From assembly GCA_900770225.1 (NCBI GenBank), contig CAAGJU010000367.1, positions 1 to 17,859 of the forward strand: DNA of 17,859 bases, given 5' to 3'. Of this stretch, positions 1 through 7,551 are shown piece by piece. The first letter of the stretch is position 1. Every line of letters begins with the position of its first letter. The notes beneath the pieces are model-generated. The model did not search any database and had not been told where the DNA came from. It worked only from the letters and a program-made list of their open reading frames with translations. The translations under genes were made by a program, and so were the position numbers. The DNA comes from Lachnospiraceae bacterium. Its GTDB lineage: Bacteria > Bacillota > Clostridia > Lachnospirales > Lachnospiraceae.

Positions 1-225
1 GAAGGGACGCGAAAGCGGAACGAAAGGGCGAATACCTTTAGGATTGCGAGAGTGCGAACCACGAAGCAATCCGTAGCTTATACAGTATGTGGCACGATTT
101 ATCTTTTGGGGTTTACTGTATAAGTCTGTCGCATGCCTGAGGCAGACTGCACACCCGAAGGGTGCGCAGAAGCAGCCGCAGATTTGCGACTTCAAATATA
201 ACTGTCCGCTATAAGTCCGAATCAA
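1..225. repeat. Palindrome-rich region downstream of the rod gene
   Basis: No gene is seen. Four inverted repeats are present: ggattgc/gcaatcc (41-47 with 66-72); perfect 11-bp arms cttatacagta (77-87) and tactgtataag (114-124) with a 26-bp spacer; tgcc/ggca with a 3-nt loop (134-144); and ctgcacaccc/gggtgcgcag with GAA loop (147-156 with 160-169, 9 of 10 paired). None is followed by a T run on the minus strand, so an intrinsic terminator for the operon is not demonstrated. The 77-90 arm resembles 4421-4435 next to flhB. Confidence 0.65.
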
Positions 226-984
226 TTATACGATTCTGCCTACGGTGTTCGATGCCTGATCCAGTACATTGTCGTACATCTTCAGCATCTGCGCTGCGCC
301 CTGATAGGCGCGCTCCGCGGAGATCATATCGGTCATCTGGTCGATCATGTCTACATTGGATGACTCCAGATAGCCGTAGAGGATGTCCGTCTGTCCGGTC
401 GCATCCGTGCCGGCGTCTGTCGTCGGCGTATACATGCCGTTGTCTTCCTTGTGAAGTGTCGCCGTGTCGAAGGTCGTCACGCGGAGCTGTCCCAGAAGAC
501 GTCCCGTATCGGAATAGATCCGGCCGTCCTCACTCACCGTAAAGTTCTCATTGTCGATGGTGATCGTGTTGCCGTCGGCGCCGAGCACCGGTCCGATATT
601 GTCAAGCATGAGCGTGCCGTCGTCAGTCACGGAAAATGCGCCGTTCCTCGTGTACTGTACGCCGCTGTTTGTCCTGACGGAGAAAAATCCGTCGCCGCTG
701 ATGCAGAAGTCGTATTTGCCGTCGGTCTCTTCGGGGCTTCCCTGTGAGTAATCCGTATACGTCTGATCGGCTTTCACGATCGGCGTCTGCGTGCCGAGCT
801 CCGTGTTGTTTCCCTTGGCAACGCGGCCGGTACGGAGCAGCATCTGCTCGTCGAATGTGCTCATCGTCATCTTGTCGCTCTTGTATCCGGTGGTCTCAAT
901 ATTGGCCATGTTGTTACTGATCGTGTTCAGATTGCGCTGCTGCGTGATCATGCCGGATGTCAGTTCATAAAAACCCTGATACAT
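226..984 (-). CDS. flgF: Flagellar rod protein, FlgF/FlgG (FlhO/FlhP) family
   Basis: Rod or hook-base subunit. The N-terminal signature is GMITQQRNLNTISNNMANIE followed by TTGYK (residues ~11-35). The central part has GDGFFSVRTNSGVQYTRNGA, then SVTDDGTLML, typical of the FlgE/F/G family. The C-terminal helix YLESSNVDMIDQMTDMISAE and RAYQGAAQMLKMYD is also conserved. At 252 residues it fits FlgF or FlgG rather than FlgE. Family is certain; the symbol flgF is a guess based on size and on the common flgF-then-flgG order, and no partner follows within the 225 bp left. Separate flagellar rod gene flgC is located elsewhere in the window. Confidence 0.85.
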   Translation of the reverse strand: MYQGFYELTSGMITQQRNLNTISNNMANIETTGYKSDKMTMSTFDEQMLLRTGRVAKGNNTELGTQTPIVKADQTYTDYSQGSPEETDGKYDFCISGDGFFSVRTNSGVQYTRNGAFSVTDDGTLMLDNIGPVLGADGNTITIDNENFTVSEDGRIYSDTGRLLGQLRVTTFDTATLHKEDNGMYTPTTDAGTDATGQTDILYGYLESSNVDMIDQMTDMISAERAYQGAAQMLKMYDNVLDQASNTVGRIV

Positions 985-1129
985 GTATTCTCCCCTTTCC
1001 GGTCTGCGCCAGTTTACCCCTTCACTTACTGCCGCTCATCGACACCATATCTGCTGCGTCTGTTCTGCAGCCCGTCTGCCGGACGGCATCCTGTATTGTT
1101 CAGACTGCGTTCTTCCGTCTGTATGCTAT
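985..1129 (-). other. Sigma factor-rod gene intergenic region
   Basis: A 145-bp spacer with no plausible gene. It contains a small 5-bp hairpin (ccgtc/gacgg, 1072-1086). AAAGGGGAG just before the ATG of the next gene is a strong ribosome-binding site. No clear promoter is visible. Confidence 0.4.
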
Positions 1130-1906
1130 TCAGCCCTCTTCCTGCATGCTCTTCTTCAGCTTCTTCACCGCCTGTGCGTGAAGCTGGGATACCCTCGGCT
1201 GGCTGATATTCATGATGCCTGCTATCTGACTCATAGTAAGATTATCGACATAATACATGGAAATTATCATTTTTTCTTTTTCCTGCAGACCGGAAACTGC
1301 CCTTGCCAGTGCGCGGGAGGTCTCTCCCTGCATGAAGCTCTGCTCCGGCTGCTCGGATATATTCTCCGTCGGCACCTGCAGCATGGCCTCGTTGTTGCCG
1401 TCATAGGTCATGTCGAGCGAGAGCACGTTGACCATGGTCGTCATGCTCCGGATCTTGCGAAGCTTCTTCACGTCCATGGACAGGTACGATGCGGTCTCCT
1501 CATCGGTCGGCGTGTGGCCGTTTTTCTCCGTGAGGGTGGCCTCGGCCTGCTCGATCGCCTTGTTGTCGCGGTGGAAATTGCGGGGCATCCAGTCATTTTT
1601 CCGCATGAGATCGATGACCATGCCGCGGATCCTGCGCGAGATGAACGTGTCGAACTTATTGTCCCTCTCCGGATCATATCGGTCAATCCCCTTCATGATC
1701 TCCAGGACACCCTCGTTGATGATATCCTCCTGCTGGGCGAAACCGATGTACATATCCCGCATCTGATAGGCGATGGCCTTGACAATGTAGACATACCGCA
1801 TGGTGAGCTCCTGACGGATCAGGCGCCTGTCATTTTCATCCTGTTCGCTACGGTACATCGCAAATAATTCGTCATTTGTTTTTTCGCTTAGTGCCGCTTT
1901 ATTCAT
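1130..1906 (-). CDS. sigD: Flagellar RNA polymerase sigma factor, FliA/WhiG/SigD family (sigma-28)
   Basis: Alternative sigma factor that directs late flagellar and chemotaxis genes such as flagellin. Region 2 (~28-100) includes YVYIVKAIAYQM, EDIINEGVLEIMKGIDRYDP and KFDTFISRRIRGMVIDLMRK, with the WMPRNFHRD segment typical of FliA/WhiG. Region 3 follows (~105-160). Region 4 (~195-255) has LQEKEKMIISMYYVDNLTMS and then a helix-turn-helix AGIMNISQPRVSQLHAQAVK. At 258 residues the length is normal. It lies near the operon end, as in B. subtilis, but directly after flhA without the flhF-flhG and che genes that usually intervene. No anti-sigma FlgM gene is seen in the window. Confidence 0.94.
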   Translation of the reverse strand: MNKAALSEKTNDELFAMYRSEQDENDRRLIRQELTMRYVYIVKAIAYQMRDMYIGFAQQEDIINEGVLEIMKGIDRYDPERDNKFDTFISRRIRGMVIDLMRKNDWMPRNFHRDNKAIEQAEATLTEKNGHTPTDEETASYLSMDVKKLRKIRSMTTMVNVLSLDMTYDGNNEAMLQVPTENISEQPEQSFMQGETSRALARAVSGLQEKEKMIISMYYVDNLTMSQIAGIMNISQPRVSQLHAQAVKKLKKSMQEEG

Positions 1907-2049
1907 AGGTCAACTCCGTTACGCTTGCATAGACTCGGTTTTCCGTTCTGCAGTTGTTCTCTGCTGTCTTACCATGGTCCGCAAATCTGTGTGACGGTTG
2001 GAACACCGTTTTCTGTACTCCGGATCACATGTCAGTTCTGTATTCCCTG
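1907..2049 (-). other. flhA-sigma factor intergenic region
   Basis: A 143-bp gap without a plausible gene, where flhF and flhG are usually found in Firmicutes. It holds only a weak 5-bp hairpin (acggt/accgt, 1994-2009). GGAG 7 nt before the sigma ATG is a moderate ribosome-binding site. I see no sigma-28 or strong sigma-A promoter. Confidence 0.45.
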
Positions 2050-4218
2050 TCAGGTCGGCTGAGATTCAAGTTTCAGACTTCCGATGGACTGGATCTGCAC
2101 GTTATTGGCCACCTCGTTAAACGAAAGCACGCGGACGTTCGGATAGAACTGTCCGATCATGTGATAGAAGTGGACGCGCATAACCTGGGAAACCAGGATG
2201 ACCGGCTGCTGGTCCAGACCGTTGAATTTCTTTATTTCCGCCTGCGTCTGGCGAACGACGCTCTGCAGGATGTCCGGGCTGAGCGCCAGGTAGTATCCGT
2301 TCTCGCCCTTGGTGAGGGAGTCCACCATGACTCTCTCGAGATCCGCGTCGAGCGTGACGACCTTCATATTGCCGTCCTCGCAGAACATTCTCGTGATCGT
2401 CCGCTTCAGGGCGATACGCACCTGCTCGGTGATGGCGTCGATGTCGCGCGGGTTCATGCCCTTGTCGGTGATGGCCGAGGCCATCGTCTCGATGATCGTC
2501 TCCAGATCCTTGATGGAGACACCCTCTTCCAGAAGCCGCATGAGCACATGCTGCAGCATGCTGTAGGTGACGACGGGACCGATGACCTCCTGGATCAGCT
2601 CAGGCGCTTTTTCCTTGAGGTTGTCGACCAGACGGACGACCTCCTGCCTTGTGATCAGCTCATGCGCATGCATCTTGATCACCTCGGATAGATGGGAGAC
2701 CATGACGGACAGCGGATCGATGACCGTGTAGCCGTAGAGCTCTGCTTTTTCCCTGTTCTCCGGACGGATCCACTTGCTGGGGATGCCGTAGGCCGGCTCG
2801 ATGGTCTCGATACCGTCGATCTCATGCTCCACGTCGTCGGACTCCAGCGCGAGGAAATAATTGGTGAGGATCTCGCCGCGGGCTACCTCCTCGCCCTTGA
2901 TCTTGATGCAGTATTCGTTGGTGCCGAGTGTCGATGAATCACGCAGACGCACGGACGGAACGATAAAGCCCATGTCCTGGGCGTACTGCCGGCGGAAAAT
3001 AACGATGCGGCTGATCAGCCGCCCGCCGACACTCTCATCCGCCAGAGGGATGAGACTGTATCCGAAATCCAGCTCGACGGGTTCGACCGTGAGCAGCTTG
3101 TAGACGTTGTTGACATCCTTGAAGTAATCCGCCTCGTTGACCGGCGCCGCCTGTTTCTCCGGTGCGGCCTCTTTCGCTGCGGCTCCCTGTGCGCCGGCCG
3201 GTGGCGCGCCGCCGCCTCTGCCCGCCGGGGCCGCTGCCATGGCTCCTCTGGCGACATCCGGCTGCTTCCGCATCTGCCGCATCAGGTAAAAGCCTGCGGC
3301 CGCGACACCGCCGCCGACTACGAGACAGGTGGCCACCGGAACGCCCGGCACCACGACAAGCATCATGATGATCAGGCCCGAGATAAAGAACGCTCTCGGC
3401 TGCGCCAGGAACTCCCGGGAGATATCCTCGTTGAGAGATCCCTCTGCCACGGCACGCGTTACGATCATGCCCGTAGCCGTCGAAACCAGAAGGCTCGGGA
3501 TCTGTCCCACCAGGCCGTCGCCGACCGTGGCGATCGAGTAGGTCTGCGCTACTGTCGCGAGGTCACCGCCGCCCTGCACCATACCGATGATGATACCGCC
3601 GACCAGGTTGATCACGGTCGTGATCAGCGACATGACCGCATCTCCCTTGACGATCTTTGTGGCACCATCCATGGATCCGTAGAAATCGGATTCCCTCTGT
3701 ACGTTCATACGGCGTCTGGCCGCTTCTTTCTCGTCAATCGTTCCCGTGGACAGGTCGGAGTCGATGGCCATCTGCTTGCCGGGCATGGCATCCAGACTGA
3801 ATCGTGCGGCAACCTCAGCCACACGCTCGGCGCCCTTGTTGATGACGAGGAAGTTCATCAGGACGATGATGATATAGATGATGATACCTACGACGATGTT
3901 GCCCTGCATGACGAAGTTTCCGAAGGCCGCAATGACCTGGCCCGAAGAACCTCCGTTCGCGAGAATGTTTCGCGTCGTGGATACGTTGATTCCCATGCCG
4001 AACAGGGTCGTGATCAGCAGGAGCGTAGGAAAAATAGAGAACTCCAGCGGATCATGAATCGACATCGTGATGATCAGGATCATCATGCTCAGCGCCCAGT
4101 AGAGCAGGATAACAAAGTCGATGATCGATACGGGGATCGGGATGATCATCATCAGGATGATGACAATCACCATGAGTGTGACTGCATTGGATAATAATTC
4201 TCTGAAAAATTTCCGCAT
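2050..4218 (-). CDS. flhA: Flagellar export gate protein FlhA
   Basis: Largest export-gate protein: a membrane domain that couples ion flow to export, and a cytoplasmic ring that docks chaperone-substrate complexes. N-terminal helices include VTLMVIVIILMMIIPIPVSI; the conserved FHIPEP cytoplasmic loop follows (RESDFYGSMDGATKIVKGDA, ~176-194), then INLVGGIIIGMVQGGG. The C-terminal domain (~365-722) has ELDFGYSLIPLAD and FIVPSVRLRDSS. I chose ATG 4218 (722 residues, AAGGGA upstream); an in-frame ATG at 4275 would add 19 polar residues encoded by the intergenic palindrome. An Ala/Gly/Pro-rich insert (~322-359) sits where the FliJ-contacting linker normally begins. The usually conserved Arg in LFRLALN is Gly74 here. 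Confidence 0.96.
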   Translation of the reverse strand: MRKFFRELLSNAVTLMVIVIILMMIIPIPVSIIDFVILLYWALSMMILIITMSIHDPLEFSIFPTLLLITTLFGMGINVSTTRNILANGGSSGQVIAAFGNFVMQGNIVVGIIIYIIIVLMNFLVINKGAERVAEVAARFSLDAMPGKQMAIDSDLSTGTIDEKEAARRRMNVQRESDFYGSMDGATKIVKGDAVMSLITTVINLVGGIIIGMVQGGGDLATVAQTYSIATVGDGLVGQIPSLLVSTATGMIVTRAVAEGSLNEDISREFLAQPRAFFISGLIIMMLVVVPGVPVATCLVVGGGVAAAGFYLMRQMRKQPDVARGAMAAAPAGRGGGAPPAGAQGAAAKEAAPEKQAAPVNEADYFKDVNNVYKLLTVEPVELDFGYSLIPLADESVGGRLISRIVIFRRQYAQDMGFIVPSVRLRDSSTLGTNEYCIKIKGEEVARGEILTNYFLALESDDVEHEIDGIETIEPAYGIPSKWIRPENREKAELYGYTVIDPLSVMVSHLSEVIKMHAHELITRQEVVRLVDNLKEKAPELIQEVIGPVVTYSMLQHVLMRLLEEGVSIKDLETIIETMASAITDKGMNPRDIDAITEQVRIALKRTITRMFCEDGNMKVVTLDADLERVMVDSLTKGENGYYLALSPDILQSVVRQTQAEIKKFNGLDQQPVILVSQVMRVHFYHMIGQFYPNVRVLSFNEVANNVQIQSIGSLKLESQPT

Positions 4219-4252
4219 CCGTCTGATCCCTTGTGTCAGTATAGTATCTGTA

Positions 4253-4429
4253 TGTATTAAGCCCGACTGCTGCATCGCTTCGCGATTCCCGCAGTCGGCA
4301 CGTGCATTCGCATTCTCGCGCTGCTTCGCATCGCTCCATGCTCATACACGTTTTCGTCGTTCAGGCATGCAGTTTTCTGTGCGTACTTCGTACGCCCAAA
4401 AACCGCCTGCCCGACGACGGCTTAATACA
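4253..4429 (-). repeat. Nested palindromic element bracketed by 11-bp inverted repeats (flhB-flhA gap)
   Basis: Perfect 11-bp inverted arms, tgtattaagcc (4253-4263) and ggcttaataca (4419-4429), enclose the gap. Hairpin I inside is an 8-bp stem ccgactgc/gcagtcgg (4263-4270 with 4291-4298) around a second 5-bp stem atcgc/gcgat with TTC loop. Hairpin III has stacked arms cgtcgt/acgacg (4355-4360 with 4414-4419), caggc/gcctg (4362-4366 with 4405-4409) and gcgtac/gtacgc with TTC loop (4381-4395). The middle (about 4301-4350) is only weakly palindromic (cgtg/cacg ends). The whole can fold as a multi-branch junction in the mRNA, or it may be a small palindromic insertion. The right arm overlaps the flhB stop codon. 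Confidence 0.75.
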
Positions 4430-5486
4430 GTATGTCCTCCCTGTTCTGCTGGCGGTAGATGAATACCAGCAGCTCTGCGACGACGCTGTAGAATTCTGCC
4501 GGAATCACATCGTTGATCTCACACGCGCTGTAGAGCGCACGCGCCAGAGCCACATTTTCCACGCAGGGCACGTCGTTTTCCTCCGCGACGCGGACGATGC
4601 GCAGTGCCAGCGAATCCACCCCCTTTGCGAGGACGACAGGCGCCGCCATTTTGTGCGGCTCGTACTTCAGGGCAACCGCGTAGTGCGTAGGGTTTCTCAC
4701 AACGACATCCGCCTCGGGGACCTGCTGCATCATACGGCGCTGCGCGATCTCACGCTGCTTTTTCCGGATGCGGCCCTTGATCTCCGGGTTGCCCTCGGTC
4801 ATTTTGTATTCCTCTTTGACTTCCTGTTTGGTCATCATGAGGTCTTTGGTGTACTGTCTTCTCTCGAACATGTAGTCCACGAAGGCAATCACGGCGAACG
4901 CCATGATGATCCGGATGATCAGATCATACATCAGCGAAAAAAGCTCCGTCGCGCCCTGGGAGACCGGCATGTCCATCGTTCTCGCGATCGGGATGACATC
5001 ATCCCGGATCATGGTATAGGCAAAGTAAAAAAGAATGACAATTTTTACTATATTTTTCAGCAGGTTCATCACGCCGCGAAGCGAGAACACACGCTTGATC
5101 CCATTGGCGGGATTGAGCCTCGAAAACTTCGGGCGCGCTGCCTTGGAAGAAAAATTAAATCTCGTCTGCACGCCTGCGCTGAGGATCTCCACCAGTGCCG
5201 CGATGACCGCGATGGGCAGTGCACATTCAGCAGCTGTCCGGATGAATTCAATAAACAGCTGGCGGGACAGCATATCTGCCGGGTCGCCCTCCATCAGCGT
5301 CAGCACGTGCTGCATAAAAGTGCGGAGCTGATTCTCGATATTCGGGAGCATGGCCCGGATGAGCAGCGTGACGACCAGAAGGACTGCCACTGTCTCAATA
5401 TCCCTGCTCTGGAAAACATTTCCCTCCGCACGGGTATCCCGGATCCGTTTCTCGGTGGGCTGCTCGGTTTTGTCCTGATCTGCCAA
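4422..5486 (-). CDS. flhB: Flagellar export specificity switch protein FlhB
   Basis: Export-gate protein that self-cleaves and, with FliK, switches substrates from hook to filament. The N-terminal DKTEQPTEKRIRDTRAEGNV pattern is typical. Four membrane helices are near 31-48, 83-105, 139-160 and 185-206. The autocleavage site N265-P266-T267-H268 lies in VVVRNPTHYAVALKY, followed by PVVLAKGVDSLALRI. Length 354 is normal. The start is TTG (5486), supported by GGAGG at 5494-5498 with 7-nt spacing and by the family N-terminus. The last codons (DILY, TAA) lie in one arm of the 11-bp inverted repeat that brackets the flhB-flhA gap. Confidence 0.96.
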   Translation of the reverse strand: MADQDKTEQPTEKRIRDTRAEGNVFQSRDIETVAVLLVVTLLIRAMLPNIENQLRTFMQHVLTLMEGDPADMLSRQLFIEFIRTAAECALPIAVIAALVEILSAGVQTRFNFSSKAARPKFSRLNPANGIKRVFSLRGVMNLLKNIVKIVILFYFAYTMIRDDVIPIARTMDMPVSQGATELFSLMYDLIIRIIMAFAVIAFVDYMFERRQYTKDLMMTKQEVKEEYKMTEGNPEIKGRIRKKQREIAQRRMMQQVPEADVVVRNPTHYAVALKYEPHKMAAPVVLAKGVDSLALRIVRVAEENDVPCVENVALARALYSACEINDVIPAEFYSVVAELLVFIYRQQNREDILY

Positions 5487-5516
5487 TATTTTTCCTCCGG
5501 TAAGCTTTCTGCTGTC

Positions 5517-5603
5517 TCAGCCCGGCCGTATATTGTCATCAGAGCTGATCCGCTGTCAGCCCGGCCGTGCACTGTCACAAGAACTGCTCCGTTGTCAGCC
5601 CGG
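5517..5603 (-). repeat. 39-bp tandem repeat between fliR and flhB (about 2.3 copies)
   Basis: On the plus strand the 9-mer tcagcccgg starts at 5517, 5556 and 5595, exactly 39 bp apart each time. The two full units share most bases, including the flanking ggccgt; the copy nearest flhB is partial. The unit is 13 codons long and, in a frame different from FlhB, stays open (pattern ADxGxxL.T..GR). The two units differ at non-synonymous positions, so a coding role is not supported. Confidence 0.8.
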
Positions 5604-5624
5604 ATGCCTTCTGTCCGGGATGTT

Positions 5625-6389
5625 TCAGGACATCAGGCCTACCCACTGGTAAATTTCGTCAAACATCGAGGACCAGGCTTTGTCGATCATATCTGACATA
5701 GGTGCAAACAGGATCAGCAGCATCAGCAGACCGACAATGATCTTGATCTGAAAGTTGACCGCAAAAATATTGATCTGCGGAACCACGCGCATTAGAAGTC
5801 CCACAGACACCTCGATCAGCATCTCAATGATGATGATCGGCATGGCGAACTGCACGCCCATGATGATGCACTGGCAGAAAAAGCTGATGATGTACTGCGG
5901 CAGCTGGAGGTTCAGCGTCACCTGCCCGAACGGGATCGTGTCCGCCGAGCCAAAAATAATCTGCATGAACCGCAGGTGTCCGTCTTTTACCATGAACACC
6001 AGCATCATGAACGCGAAGTAGAGCTGCGATGACACGGTCGACTGGTTGTTGGATGTAGGATCATAGACCTGCGCCATCGAAAGTCCCATGGTGAAGTCGA
6101 TGATCGCCGTGCCGTAACGGATGACCATGACCGCGAGCTGAAACCCGAAGCCGAGGACAAATCCGAAGAAAAGCTCCTTCAGCGCCATCACGGCGAATTC
6201 CGTGATGGACCGGGGCATCTCACCCAGCGTCCCGCCTGTCCACATGTACATCATGATGGTGAAGACAATAACGAGGGCGCCGCGTACCGTCGGCGGTATA
6301 TTGTTATGACCGAATACCGGATTGAACGCCACGGCACCGGTCATGCGCATGATGATAAACGCAAGCAGAACAACGATCTGCAGACCCAC
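5625..6389 (-). CDS. fliR: Flagellar export gate protein FliR
   Basis: Polytopic membrane subunit that closes the FliPQR channel and contacts FlhB. Of 254 residues, most are hydrophobic with 5-6 membrane helices. Family landmarks are AFIIMRMTGAVAFNPVFG near the N-terminus, ELFFGFVLGFGFQLAVMVIR, then GTAIIDFTMGLSMAQVYDP and SQLYFAFMMLVF. Translation starts at GTG (6389) with GAGGATA at good spacing; no nearer ATG fits the family N-terminus. It ends 139 bp before flhB, across a tandem repeat. Confidence 0.95.
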   Translation of the reverse strand: MGLQIVVLLAFIIMRMTGAVAFNPVFGHNNIPPTVRGALVIVFTIMMYMWTGGTLGEMPRSITEFAVMALKELFFGFVLGFGFQLAVMVIRYGTAIIDFTMGLSMAQVYDPTSNNQSTVSSQLYFAFMMLVFMVKDGHLRFMQIIFGSADTIPFGQVTLNLQLPQYIISFFCQCIIMGVQFAMPIIIIEMLIEVSVGLLMRVVPQINIFAVNFQIKIIVGLLMLLILFAPMSDMIDKAWSSMFDEIYQWVGLMS

Positions 6390-6586
6390 TGTTTATCCTC
6401 ACTTCCTGTATGTCATATCACAGCTGTCCGGCCTGCAGCTGCCTTACCTGCGTACTGCCGGCTGATGAACCAGCCTGTATCCCCTCTGCTGCAAATCACG
6501 AACGACCCTCCGGCCGGCAGCATTTCTGCCGCAGATCACAGACGGCTGTCCCGCGATGATTTACTCCCTGCATCAGACGCGGGCGG
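6390..6586 (-). other. fliQ-fliR intergenic region
   Basis: A 197-bp gap that in most genomes is only a few bases. No convincing gene; the longest ATG frame on the transcribed strand is ~25 codons without a good ribosome-binding site. It contains a perfect 6-bp hairpin (cggcag 6515-6520 with ctgccg 6526-6531, loop cattt) next to a ccggccgg palindrome. No T run follows, so it is not a clear terminator. AGGATA shortly before the fliR GTG is its ribosome-binding site. Confidence 0.45.
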
Positions 6587-6850
6587 CTATCCGGTCTGGA
6601 TCATGCCCAGGATATCCGTGAAAAAGCCCTGCATGGTGGCAAGGATCGAGCTTCCAAGAATAAAAATCATGACGACAATCCCCACCAGCTTCAGAACAAA
6701 CATCAGCGTCTGTTCGTTGATGGAGGTCGCGGCCTGAAGAATGGCCAGCACCAGTCCGATCAGCATACTTACCAGCAGAAAAGGAAGTGCGATCCTCAGC
6801 GCCAGCATAAATGTCTGCCGGACGACGTCCAGCACTTCGGCATTTGTCAT
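6587..6850 (-). CDS. fliQ: Flagellar export gate protein FliQ
   Basis: Two-helix membrane subunit of the export channel. The sequence MTNAEVLDVVRQTFMLAL, then the segment ILQAATSINEQTLMFVLKL, is typical; QAATxINEQTL is the family hallmark. I chose the ATG at 6850 (87 residues), which matches the usual ~89-residue length and N-terminus and has GGGAGG upstream. A GTG at 6877, overlapping the fliP TAG, is in frame and would add nine polar residues not seen in the family. It is followed by a 198-bp gap before fliR. Confidence 0.95.
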   Translation of the reverse strand: MTNAEVLDVVRQTFMLALRIALPFLLVSMLIGLVLAILQAATSINEQTLMFVLKLVGIVVMIFILGSSILATMQGFFTDILGMIQTG

Positions 6851-6876
6851 TCCTCTGTCATCCTCCCGGGTGTCCA

Positions 6877-7551
6877 CTAATGGAAACTGTTAATAATTGT
6901 CGAAAACAGCAGATCCCAGCCATTCACGCTGACAAAGAGAAGCAGCTTGAACGGCATCGATACCATCGTAGGCGGCATCATGGCCATTCCCATGGACATC
7001 AGCGTCGTCGCCACGACGACATCGATCAGCAGGAACGGCAGATAGATCAGGAATCCCGCCATGAAACCTCTCTTCAGCTCACTCGTCATGAAAGCCGGTG
7101 TGATGATGGTCAGGGAATAATCCTTCGGATTATCCAGCGTTTCCGCGTCCGCCATTTTGACGAACTTGTTGAGCGTATCCTTCTCGGTATTTTTCAGCAT
7201 GAATTCCTTCATGGGCTCAACCGAGCGCTGGATGGCCTCTTCCTGGGTGATCTCACCCTGCTGATAGGGTTCGTAGGCCTCCGTCCGGATATCACTGAGT
7301 GTCGGCGACATAATAAAAAGCGTCAGGAACAGCGCCATGCCGGTAATCACAATGTTCGGCGGCGTGTTCTGTACACCCAGCGCGTTTCTTGTGAATGAAA
7401 GGATGATGATGATCCTGACGAATGACGTCATCATGATCACGATCGTCGGGAGAAGTGCAACCAGCGTCAGCGTGTAGATCATATCCAGCGCCGGCACATT
7501 GCCTCCGTTCAGACCTGTGATCAGTCCTGATATTGTTTGGATGTCATCCAT
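6877..7551 (-). CDS. fliP: Flagellar export gate protein FliP
   Basis: Core subunit of the FliP5-FliQ4-FliR1 export channel. The motifs TLVALLPTIVIMMTSFVRII, LSFTRNALGVQNTPPNIVIT and the C-terminal LPFLLIDVVVATTLMSMGMA followed by MMPPTMVSMPFKLLLFV are diagnostic. At 224 residues it is slightly short because the N-terminus lacks the cleavable signal peptide seen in many FliP proteins; only ~20 polar residues precede the first membrane helix. ATG at 7551 lies within the end of fliO. It stops with TAG directly before fliQ. Confidence 0.97.
   Translation of the reverse strand: MDDIQTISGLITGLNGGNVPALDMIYTLTLVALLPTIVIMMTSFVRIIIILSFTRNALGVQNTPPNIVITGMALFLTLFIMSPTLSDIRTEAYEPYQQGEITQEEAIQRSVEPMKEFMLKNTEKDTLNKFVKMADAETLDNPKDYSLTIITPAFMTSELKRGFMAGFLIYLPFLLIDVVVATTLMSMGMAMMPPTMVSMPFKLLLFVSVNGWDLLFSTIINSFH

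Noticed and set aside
480..510. Sigma-28 -10-like CCGATA strings (also near 322, 1675 and 14470)
   Set aside because: They lie inside coding regions without a TAAA box at proper spacing upstream of a gene start.
4216..4275. Upstream ATG for flhA at 4275
   Set aside because: It adds 19 polar residues encoded by a palindromic repeat, lies inside a hairpin stem, and has no family match; ATG 4218 has AAGGGA upstream.
5517..5603. A 13-residue repeat peptide encoded by the 39-bp repeat
   Set aside because: The frame overlaps flhB in another phase, shows no synonymous bias between units, and matches no family I know.
6848..6877. GTG at 6877 as the fliQ start
   Set aside because: It would add nine polar residues before the family-typical MTNAEVLD start and make the protein longer than usual. 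Overlap with the fliP stop makes it possible but less likely.
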